Assembly (NCBI GenBank): GCA_017848205.1
Contig: JAGDDO010000252.1
Span: 1-5,007 of the forward strand
Source: Oscillospiraceae bacterium
GTDB taxonomy: Bacteria; Bacillota_A; Clostridia; Oscillospirales; Ruminococcaceae
Length of the DNA stretch: 5,007 nucleotides
Reading direction: 5' to 3'
Shown here: positions 1 to 5,007 of the stretch, piece by piece
How the letters are laid out: each line of letters begins with the position of its first letter
How positions within the stretch are numbered: position 1 is the first letter of the stretch
Program-made: the position numbers and the translations under genes
Notes under the pieces: model-generated
The model's database searches: none
Seen by the model: the letters and a program-made list of their open reading frames with translations, nothing else
What the model was told of the DNA's origin: nothing

Positions 1-198
1 CTTGAAAAGATGACTAATACTCAGGTAATTCTTACTTCTCATAACACAAATCTTCTTTCAAACAGAATCATGCGTCCTGACTGTTATTTCATCATCAGCG
101 ACACCAGAATCACTTCCCTTGTAAACGCTACCGGAAGAGAATTACGGGAAGGTCATAATCTTGAGAAGCTGTATATGAGCGGTGAGTTTAATGAATAA
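1..198 (+). CDS. AAA/ABC-type ATPase, C-terminal fragment (defence-system ATPase, COG1106-like)
   Basis: Partial gene: the frame is open from base 1, so only the last 65 residues are present; the ATG at 10 is internal. The visible part begins with a beta-strand and the motif ILTSHNTNLL (residues 13-22), which matches the switch/H-loop histidine strand of ABC-like ATPases in the AAA_15/AAA_21 (COG1106) group. It ends with the block RELREGHNLEKLYMSGEF (46-63), a C-terminal signature I associate with these ATPases (HNLEK, then an aromatic residue and GxF/Y). Walker A and B would lie upstream, outside the window. The stop codon overlaps the start of the next gene, so the two are almost certainly translationally coupled. 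By family knowledge, such ATPases act as sensor or scaffold subunits that control a partner nuclease in anti-phage systems. The ATPase assignment is good; the exact system type is inference. Confidence 0.75.
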   Translation, partial: LEKMTNTQVILTSHNTNLLSNRIMRPDCYFIISDTRITSLVNATGRELREGHNLEKLYMSGEFNE

Positions 199-913
199 TA
201 AAACGGCAAAAATACTGATCCTTGTCGAAGGAGCAAAAACTGATGTCAGACTAATGAAACATCTTCTCAGTATTTATGGCATCAGCAGTAATCATGAGAT
301 AGTTTCGTACAACACAAACATATATACTCTCTATCAGGAAATGTTTGCAGAAAATGATCCGGAAAATATGGATATTCTTCAAGTCCTTCGCTCCAGAGAA
401 AAAAATGAAACACGGAAACAAATCTTTGATGAAATCTATTCAGATATTCTACTCATTTTTGATCTTGATCCTCACGCTCCTGATTTCACTCCTGAAAAAA
501 TCACTGAAATGCAGGAATACTTTACAGAATCCTCAGATATGGGGAAACTCTATCTGAATTATCCTATGGTCGAAGCGTTTTACCATATGACTGGAATACC
601 TGATTATGATTATAATTCAAGAACAGCGTCTATAGAAGAACTTAAATCATATAAAACAAGAGTCAATAAAGAAAACCGAAATCACGACTATTCCAAATTT
701 GCAGTTGATAAAGATGAATGTGATATCGTTCTGAAACAAAACATCGAAAAAGGCTTTATGCTTACCGAAACAAACCATCAGGAAATCCTACCTGATCTGA
801 ACAGCATATTGTCATGTCAGTTAAGTAAAATTATGAATGAACATTCTATGTATGTGTTATGCACCTGTTCTTATTATATCGTTGATTATAATTCAAATTT
901 TATTCCGATTTGA
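191..913 (+). CDS. TOPRIM-like/RloB-like protein, putative effector nuclease partner of the upstream ATPase
   Basis: A 240-residue protein. I start it at ATG 191, whose first codons overlap the ATPase stop by 8 bases (ATGAATAA) and which has a GGTGAG ribosome site at 181-186. A GTG at 182 would add three residues but has no well-placed ribosome site. Visible motifs: a hydrophobic strand leading into LVEGAKTD (residues 11-18, acidic E13), a second strand ending IFDLDPHAPDF (89-99, with D91 and D93), and YLNYPMVEAF (121-130). Strand-E-G followed by strand-D-x-D is the metal-binding pattern of TOPRIM folds. The proline/glutamate motif recalls the N-x-P-x-x-E segment of RloB/AbiLii-like proteins. 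Likely role, by inference: an endonuclease or tRNA-cleaving effector held by the ATPase, as in PARIS, AbiL or OLD-type systems. The tail (about 190-240) is not recognised. Composition is visibly more A/T-rich than the EAL gene, compatible with transfer. Family-level naming is tentative. Confidence 0.6.
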   Translation: MNNKTAKILILVEGAKTDVRLMKHLLSIYGISSNHEIVSYNTNIYTLYQEMFAENDPENMDILQVLRSREKNETRKQIFDEIYSDILLIFDLDPHAPDFTPEKITEMQEYFTESSDMGKLYLNYPMVEAFYHMTGIPDYDYNSRTASIEELKSYKTRVNKENRNHDYSKFAVDKDECDIVLKQNIEKGFMLTETNHQEILPDLNSILSCQLSKIMNEHSMYVLCTCSYYIVDYNSNFIPI

Positions 914-941
914 AACGAGACTGTCCTGCAGTCTCGTTTTT
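914..941 (+). terminator. Rho-independent terminator of the ATPase/TOPRIM-like cassette
   Basis: It starts directly after the TGA at 911-913. ACGAGACTG (915-923) pairs perfectly with CAGTCTCGT (929-937) around a five-base loop, and A914-T938 can extend the stem. A run of five T follows (937-941). The hairpin ends the + strand transcription unit. Read on the - strand it has only three T after the stem, so it is mainly a + strand terminator. Confidence 0.85.
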
Positions 942-1001
942 CAATTAGCGCCGTAGGCGCATCCTTTTCCGAAATGGTAGCACCTGCGGTGCAATTGAAA
1001 A
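938..1001. repeat. Palindromic element: 9-bp arms enclosing two GC mini-hairpins (candidate REP/BIME- or MITE-like repeat)
   Basis: TTTTCAATT (938-946) is the exact reverse complement of AATTGAAAA (993-1001). Inside are two similar mini-hairpins: GCGCC-gta-GGCGC (948-960) and GCACC-tgc-GGTGC (980-992). A 19-base single-stranded spacer (961-979) separates them. On either strand the sequence can fold as a three-way junction with a closing stem and two five-bp hairpins with three-base loops. GTAG sits at 977-980 next to the second hairpin, reminiscent of the tetranucleotide beside REP palindromes recognised by RAYT transposases, but that could be chance. Only one copy lies in this window, so calling it a dispersed repeat is inference; the folding potential is seen directly. 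It codes for nothing convincing. Confidence 0.5.
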
Positions 1002-1040
1002 CGGCAGTACACTGATCAGGACGATCAGCGCACTGCCGTT
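1001..1040 (-). terminator. Two-part hairpin, probable terminator of the DUF6304-like/small membrane protein operon
   Basis: ACGGCAGT (1001-1008) pairs with ACTGCCGT (1032-1039). Inside, after a 3x3 internal loop, CTGATC (1012-1017) pairs with GATCAG (1023-1028) around a five-base loop. On the - strand the stem is followed by TTTTCAATT, a short T-tract, which suits termination of the leftward operon whose last stop is at 1133, about 93 bases upstream of the hairpin. The weak T-tract and the distance from the stop codon lower certainty. Confidence 0.55.
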
Positions 1041-1132
1041 ATTTGTTATAACGTTACAAAACACATGATCAGCTGAAAACCAAAAAACAAAGTCTTCAGG
1101 TATCGGTGTACCGGGACTGCTGTGGACAGTTT

Positions 1133-1336
1133 TCAAAGTATCGTGTGAATGATCCAGATTTTCTTCATGCATTCCGACGCTTCCGAAACAGTCAAAAGTC
1201 CATTTGATCCCGTTTTCATCACGCTAAGTTCATAAAGTCCATATCTTAAAAAACCAACAATCGCAAATACAAGTAAACCTTTAAAAACATCTTTTGCTGT
1301 CATTTTGGTTGGTGTTTTTTTGTATTGATTATTCAT
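1133..1336 (-). CDS. Small single-helix membrane protein, unknown function
   Basis: A 67-residue protein. The start ATG (1336-1334) has the ribosome site AAGGG (complement of 1344-1348) seven bases upstream, and that site overlaps the TAA of the preceding gene, implying translational coupling. An earlier in-frame ATG at 1393 would overlap the upstream gene by about 47 bases and lacks support. Residues 1-16 are polar and basic (NNQYKKTPTKMTAKD). They are followed by a hydrophobic stretch at about 18-38 (GLLVFAIVGFLRYGLYEL), which is one probable transmembrane helix, and then a polar tail. The positive-inside rule would put the short N-terminus in the cytoplasm. No family is recognised. The protein may be truncated: another frame stays open across and past its 3' end to 945, so a frameshifted longer ancestor cannot be excluded. 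Confidence 0.55.
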   Translation of the reverse strand: MNNQYKKTPTKMTAKDVFKGLLVFAIVGFLRYGLYELSVMKTGSNGLLTVSEASECMKKIWIIHTIL

Positions 1337-1346
1337 ATATTTTCCC

Positions 1347-2129
1347 TTATTTTGTATGACTGATGCCATCAACATATCCGCGGTAGCCTTCACATCTTGT
1401 TCTTGGATCGTATTCTCCGCAAAGATATGTTTCCTGCCTTATTTCATAATCATCTGTAAGATATTCAAAATACTCATCTTTGCTGTTCACTTTCAGATAT
1501 GAATCCTTTTGCTTCCGGTAACAGAGCATGCAGCCGTAATCATCGCAGCCGTATGGCGAATAGTCTGAATACTGGCAGGTAAAACAACATTTCAGATAAT
1601 ATTCCGGAGATATCTGTCTCTGCAGATCCATTAATGCAGATTCAAAATACAATGTCTTCTTTGAACTTTCAAACTTCTTCCCGCCTATCTTCAGAGAAAA
1701 CTCATTCACAGTGACATCGTCGTGATATACTCTCTCGTCATCGCAATAATACAAACACTGTGTTTTACTATGATCATGTTCCGTATATTCAAATGAAACT
1801 CTGATCATTCCCTGCAGATCACTGCTATCGCTTCTTCGAAATACTGTAACTGGTATTTCGACATCAAGAGAGTATCTCAGAAGCGTATACCAGTACGGAA
1901 CCACCGAGTCTCCTGAAATGAATCCGCCCGCTTTCATAATATAGAATTTCTCAGATGCTTTTTCAGCGTCACCATCAGTAACCTGAAAATCTGCAATTGT
2001 CGAACCTTTAAAAGTGATGCCGTCCAGGGTAAATGAAAGTGGATCACTACTGTATTCCCCTTCTGTATTAATAATGTCGATGACAGCATCGTGGTTTTTA
2101 TCTTTGTAATGTGCTTTCCATATCTTCAT
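1347..2129 (-). CDS. DUF6304-like cysteine-rich protein, unknown function
   Basis: A 260-residue protein. The start ATG at 2129 is supported by an AGGAG site (complement of 2139-2143) nine bases upstream. There is no signal peptide or membrane segment, so it is probably cytoplasmic. The N-terminal two thirds look beta-rich (FTLDGITFKG at 33-42, VSFEYTEHD at 111-119). The C-terminal third carries the most conserved block: FESALMDLQRQ (162-172), CCFTCQYSDYSPYG (181-194), CMLCYRKQKDSYLKV (200-214), SK at 216-217, QETYLCGEY (232-240) and GYRGYV (248-253). I recognise the SDYSPYG / MxCFR / YLxVxSK / QETYLC / GYRG pattern from DUF6304 proteins. Cysteines at 181, 182, 185, 195, 200, 203, 237 and 246 could bind zinc. 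It is the first gene of a two-gene operon with the small membrane protein 10 bases downstream. No convincing promoter was seen; the best -10-like hexamer is TAGAAT (complement of 2152-2157) without a good -35. The family name is from memory; no function can be assigned. Confidence 0.75.
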   Translation of the reverse strand: MKIWKAHYKDKNHDAVIDIINTEGEYSSDPLSFTLDGITFKGSTIADFQVTDGDAEKASEKFYIMKAGGFISGDSVVPYWYTLLRYSLDVEIPVTVFRRSDSSDLQGMIRVSFEYTEHDHSKTQCLYYCDDERVYHDDVTVNEFSLKIGGKKFESSKKTLYFESALMDLQRQISPEYYLKCCFTCQYSDYSPYGCDDYGCMLCYRKQKDSYLKVNSKDEYFEYLTDDYEIRQETYLCGEYDPRTRCEGYRGYVDGISHTK

Positions 2130-2201
2130 TTTATATTACTCCTGTCATTTCATTCTACTGTTTATGTCTTCTTCGTTACATTTCATTACTTTCCTTAAAA
2201 G

Positions 2202-2236
2202 CAAACGCCCTCCGGTAATAATCCGGAAGGCATTTG
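2202..2236 (-). terminator. Rho-independent terminator after the GNAT gene
   Basis: Read leftward, CAAATGCCTTCCGG pairs with CCGGAGGGCGTTTG around a seven-base AT-rich loop, giving a 14-bp stem in RNA with two G-U pairs. CTTTT follows. On the + strand the same two positions become C-A mismatches, so the structure is strand-biased toward the leftward unit. It begins two bases after the acetyltransferase stop (2241-2239) and closes the EAL-GNAT transcription unit, insulating the DUF6304-like gene downstream. Confidence 0.85.
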
Positions 2237-2238
2237 TT

Positions 2239-2703
2239 TTACTCTGCCGGATACTCCAGCGATTTATTAAGTTCCTTTTCCATACGTATACAGTCAAAAG
2301 TAACACCATGGATTATGTTCTGATCAGTTACTGTATATCCGAGTTTCCTGTAAAAGTCCACTGCAACATCACGGCTTTCTATTACGGCTCTGGTATATCC
2401 AAGCTCGGAAAGCCATTTTTCTGCTTCAAGGACCACTTCTCTGCCAAGACCTTTACCGCGGTATTCAGGCAGCACGACCACCCTGCCGATCATAGCTGAA
2501 CCATCCTCAAGATCGTAGAAGCGGCATGTTGCTACAGGAAATTCACTGTCTGTCAGAACGATATATTTCGTCACCGGAGTATCATGTTCATCGAACTCAC
2601 GTCTGAGTGTAATGCTGTGCTGACGTGCCATTCCCTGTATGCGCACATAGTAAGCGCCGGCCTGCTGCCACGTCTCAGTTGCTCTGATGACTTTAATATC
2701 CAT
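2239..2703 (-). CDS. GNAT-family N-acetyltransferase
   Basis: A 154-residue protein, the typical size of a single-domain GNAT enzyme, which transfers acetyl from acetyl-CoA to an amine. ATG 2703 has a strong GAGGAA ribosome site (complement of 2711-2716) seven bases upstream. Motif A is clear: IGRVVVLPEYRGKGLG (72-87), where the beta-4 strand leads into the R-G-K-G-L-G pyrophosphate-binding loop and the following helix (88-100). Motif B follows: AVIESRDVAVDFYRKLGY (106-123), with the tyrosine at 118 a candidate general acid and the usual FYxKLGY ending. The beta strand at 56-63 (PVATCRFY) also fits the fold. The resemblance is to generic YjcF/ElaA-like acetyltransferases; the substrate cannot be read from sequence. 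It sits 21 bases after the EAL gene with no terminator between, so it is probably co-transcribed with it. Confidence 0.9.
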   Translation of the reverse strand: MDIKVIRATETWQQAGAYYVRIQGMARQHSITLRREFDEHDTPVTKYIVLTDSEFPVATCRFYDLEDGSAMIGRVVVLPEYRGKGLGREVVLEAEKWLSELGYTRAVIESRDVAVDFYRKLGYTVTDQNIIHGVTFDCIRMEKELNKSLEYPAE

Positions 2704-2724
2704 AATTATCTTCCTCGTTCCGCA

Positions 2725-5007
2725 TCAGAAATCATTATTAACGGTATGTTCAACTTCCTGTCCGTTTACAATTATCCTTGTTCTGCTGTTATTTATCTTA
2801 ATATTTTCTTCACGTGCAAATGTTTCTTTTTCAAGCGTCGTTCTTATTTTTACTGATATATCAGAGTTAGCCAGAACAATATTTGAATCTTCAGAATATC
2901 CTCCGAAAACAAGTGCATTTTTACCTGAAGCGTCTACCTTCAGATGAGTATCTGAAATATCAAGATCTGATCTTCCGTTAAGAGCACCTAAAGCGGTAGA
3001 TGCATCAGCCATAACATTTAATGTGAGACTGATGAATCTTGTCTTTAAATATGCCATAGCCCCCCGAAGTGTGCCGATTGCAGCAAGTGTTTCTCCGTGA
3101 TCATACAGACTGACTGAACTCTTGGTAATGGAAATTGAAGCGTCGTTTTCCATTGATCCGATAAAAGTTCCGACCGATGAAGCAAACTCACCGTCAATAC
3201 GGCAGGTGGTGATATTGATATCGACCATTCCGAAGACTGAACCAATACATACAGAACTTTCTGTATCAACGTCAAAATTGTATTCTCCTTTGTTGATACG
3301 AATAATGCCGCCCATTCCTGAACCAATACAGATACTGCTTTTGCCGCGGCTTTTTACTCTGATAAGTCCATCCTGATTAAATACTATCTCACCGTTATGT
3401 GATTTAAAGTCATTGCCTATAGCATATGATTCTGCGGCATCGAGATCGATAAGAAGTGATCCGTCACCTTCGATAACAAGCTTGGATGAATCCGGAACCT
3501 GTATTCCGCAGCGGTAAAGAGTATTAAACCCTACAAGGACAAGAGAAACGCTTGCGTTTTCACCGATATCAATACCCGGACGATTTTTCACGTTTGTAAA
3601 ATAAACGTCCTCAAGAGTAATTGTACCGCGGTATTCCGGCTGGATAAGAAGGTGAATATCCGTTTTCATCTGAGGGGTGCCGATAATGGAAATATCTTTA
3701 TAAACCATATCATCACTGCCGATAATAATATCGGTACAGCCATCCTTTGCAAGTGTGGAAAGAGAAATACGGTTTGTTTTTCCGGCAACGTGAACGCGCT
3801 TGCTGTTTCCGTCAATACGCTCCTGATGAAACTGCTTTATCCGGGCACGGCATTTTTCATCTATCTGTCTTACAACCGAAGCTGAAGGCTTTGCAGTATA
3901 GTAACCCTGAATAAGGTCGGCCCCAAGCTTGATGACTGTATGAAGTTCCTCGTCAGTCTCGACACCTTCGGCAAGCGCCTTTATTCCGTTGTCATGGCAG
4001 AAGTCAATTATCTCACGGACAAAGTGCTGCTTCTGAGTATATTCATTTATGTCACTGAGCAGTGAACGGTCGATCTTCACGAAATCAGGCATATATCTGA
4101 GAAGGTTGCTTACATTTGAATAACCTGTTCCGTAATCATCTACAGCAATGTTGATACCCAGTTTATCAAAATAATTCTTCAGATTATCGAGTTCGGAATC
4201 CTTAAGTTCCGCTTCTTCAGTAAGTTCAATAACAACTTTGTCAGCATGTGAAGCAAGAGGAGTATCAAGTTCTGAAAGACGCGCTTCACCGAGGCCTACG
4301 CCGGGAATGCTGTTTATAAACACCATAGCGTCACCGAACGCAGATAAATGGCCGTCAATAAATTCAAGTACATTAAGAAATGTAGCACGTTCAACATCGG
4401 AAAGCCTGTCCTGCATTGCTGCATACTTTATGATATTGAGCGGCGGAACCTTACTGTCAGTACGGGAACGCATAAGTGCTTCATAGGCATAAACGCTGCC
4501 GTCAACAGCACTGACAATAGGCTGGAAATAATAATCGAGAAGGTTTTCGTCGAGGATCTTTGAAACGAGATGATACTGAGACTTTTCTTCCGGATTAAGA
4601 TTTTCATAGGCACGGTCTGAAACACTGAACTTGCTGCTTTTCAGGCGGTCAAGCTGTTCCTGCAGCTGCTGCATATTGATCTCGCGCCTTAAAAACTCCA
4701 GCCCCCTGCTTACTGAACCTATCCAGCGACGGTATGTATCATCATAGCTACGAAGCGCGTCACCGTAGGAAACTGATGCATAGCCAAAGCATTCGTCCTC
4801 GAAGAAGAGCGGCGTAAAGAAGTAAGCAGTGCTTTTTTCACGGCTTTCATACAGTTCCGGAAGCATTTCAGCTGTATCAAAAAGCTCTTCGGTGCTGACG
4901 ATATTATTTTTCCTGTCTTCATCAAAATAACGTATAGCGTGGAGCATTTTCTGTGAATAACCTTTGTTTCTGATGTGTACTCCAAGCCCCATGCCCTTCC
5001 ATTCACC
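2725..5007 (-). CDS. EAL-domain cyclic-di-GMP phosphodiesterase with C-terminal beta-helix-like repeat array (N-terminus outside window)
   Basis: Partial at the N-terminus: 760 residues are visible and the frame is open to the window edge, so ATG 4992 (used here as residue 1) is probably internal. Layout: a GAF-like tail (about 1-95, including YFFTPLFFEDECFGY), as found ahead of output domains in Ruminococcus-type signalling proteins; a charged, probably helical linker (95-145); an EAL domain (about 145-378); a short basic linker (380-410); and a repetitive beta-rich region (about 420-755). The EAL domain keeps the residues known for catalysis and metal binding: E171 in YEALMR, N227, E256 in ELTE, D285-D286 in DDYGTG, K306, E342 in AEGVE and Q362 in QGYY. 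It should therefore hydrolyse c-di-GMP to pGpG. No GGDEF domain is visible. In the tail, I-G-S/T/G-like turns recur with glycines at 526, 557, 584, 612, 640, 669 and 697, a period close to 28. This fits a right-handed beta-helix such as those in Ruminococcus carbohydrate-binding-domain proteins. No membrane segment is seen, so it is probably cytoplasmic unless the missing N-terminus anchors it. Confidence 0.88.
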   Translation of the reverse strand, partial: GEWKGMGLGVHIRNKGYSQKMLHAIRYFDEDRKNNIVSTEELFDTAEMLPELYESREKSTAYFFTPLFFEDECFGYASVSYGDALRSYDDTYRRWIGSVSRGLEFLRREINMQQLQEQLDRLKSSKFSVSDRAYENLNPEEKSQYHLVSKILDENLLDYYFQPIVSAVDGSVYAYEALMRSRTDSKVPPLNIIKYAAMQDRLSDVERATFLNVLEFIDGHLSAFGDAMVFINSIPGVGLGEARLSELDTPLASHADKVVIELTEEAELKDSELDNLKNYFDKLGINIAVDDYGTGYSNVSNLLRYMPDFVKIDRSLLSDINEYTQKQHFVREIIDFCHDNGIKALAEGVETDEELHTVIKLGADLIQGYYTAKPSASVVRQIDEKCRARIKQFHQERIDGNSKRVHVAGKTNRISLSTLAKDGCTDIIIGSDDMVYKDISIIGTPQMKTDIHLLIQPEYRGTITLEDVYFTNVKNRPGIDIGENASVSLVLVGFNTLYRCGIQVPDSSKLVIEGDGSLLIDLDAAESYAIGNDFKSHNGEIVFNQDGLIRVKSRGKSSICIGSGMGGIIRINKGEYNFDVDTESSVCIGSVFGMVDINITTCRIDGEFASSVGTFIGSMENDASISITKSSVSLYDHGETLAAIGTLRGAMAYLKTRFISLTLNVMADASTALGALNGRSDLDISDTHLKVDASGKNALVFGGYSEDSNIVLANSDISVKIRTTLEKETFAREENIKINNSRTRIIVNGQEVEHTVNNDF
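2857..3435 (-). repeat. Protein-level tandem repeats, about 28 residues each, in the EAL protein tail
   Basis: This region encodes roughly seven diverged units (residues about 520-712, numbering from ATG 4992). Each unit has an aliphatic/Cys-I-G-S/T turn followed by a strand of alternating hydrophobic residues. Examples are AIG at 524-526, CIGS at 555-558 and 582-585, FIGS at 610-613, AIGT at 638-641, ALGA at 667-670 and VFGG at 695-698. Glycine spacings are 31, 27, 28, 28, 29 and 28. The DNA is not visibly repetitive, so the units are old. A stacked beta-helix or solenoid is the natural reading. Confidence 0.65.

Noticed and set aside
182..190. GTG 182 as the start of the TOPRIM-like gene
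   Set aside because: No ribosome site at proper distance; ATG 191 with GGTGAG upstream is better and gives the usual short overlap.
345..557. 70-residue + strand ORF inside the TOPRIM-like gene
   Set aside because: A shadow in another frame with lysine/leucine-rich low-complexity content and no ribosome site.
1049..1056. TAACGTTA palindrome as an operator
   Set aside because: Eight bases of AT-rich symmetry, not placed at any promoter; likely chance.
945..1172. 75-residue - strand ORF as an independent gene
   Set aside because: Its last third is just the translation of the hairpin and palindromic element, its start lies inside another gene, and no ribosome site precedes it. Kept only as a low-interest frameshift question.
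1337..1393. Longer start (ATG 1393) for the small membrane protein
   Set aside because: It would run within the DUF6304-like coding sequence; ATG 1336 has an AAGGG ribosome site at ideal spacing.
2152..2157. TAGAAT (complement) as the -10 box for the DUF6304-like gene
   Set aside because: No matching -35 about 17 bases upstream, and the implied leader is very short; too weak to annotate.
4990..4992. ATG 4992 as the true start of the EAL protein
   Set aside because: The frame stays open to the window edge, the preceding AAGGG is only one base from the ATG, and the first visible residues look like the middle of a GAF-like domain.
4560..4992. GGDEF diguanylate cyclase domain ahead of EAL
   Set aside because: No GGDEF/GGEEF or related motif is visible; the region is a GAF-like end plus a helical linker.

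Overview
The window looks like a moderately AT-rich Gram-positive gut or rumen Firmicute, most likely Ruminococcus or a close relative. The basis is protein style rather than a marker gene: a cyclic-di-GMP protein carrying a Ruminococcus-like beta-helix tail, a DUF6304-like protein, purine-rich Shine-Dalgarno sites and U-tract hairpin terminators. There are no rRNA or tRNA genes, no CRISPR array and no recognisable transposase. No gene-free stretch exceeds 300 bases; the longest is about 220 bases (914-1132).

Left part, + strand (1-941): the C-terminal end of an AAA/ABC-type ATPase runs in from outside the window. It overlaps a second gene encoding a protein with TOPRIM-like acidic motifs. 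ATPase plus TOPRIM-like (RloB/AbiL/PARIS/OLD-type) pairs are a recurrent anti-phage layout, so this is best read as the end of a two-gene defence cassette, closed by a strong terminator at 914-941.

Convergence zone (914-1132): between the + strand and - strand genes lie two hairpins. Between them is an unusual 64-base palindromic element (938-1001) with complementary 9-base arms enclosing two GC-rich mini-hairpins. Its arms also supply the T-tracts of both flanking terminators. This is the most unexplained non-coding structure in the window.

Middle, - strand (1133-2129): a DUF6304-like cysteine-rich protein of unknown function is followed 10 bases later by a small one-helix membrane protein, apparently as a two-gene operon.

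Right part, - strand (2202-5007): a large protein, cut off at its N-terminus by the window edge, has a GAF-like region, a helical linker, an EAL phosphodiesterase domain with all expected catalytic residues, and a C-terminal beta-helix-like array with a 28-residue period. A GNAT acetyltransferase follows 21 bases downstream, then a terminator at 2202-2236. The EAL/beta-helix fusion, in which a cytoplasmic second-messenger enzyme carries an array normally associated with surface or carbohydrate-binding proteins, is the most interesting protein here.
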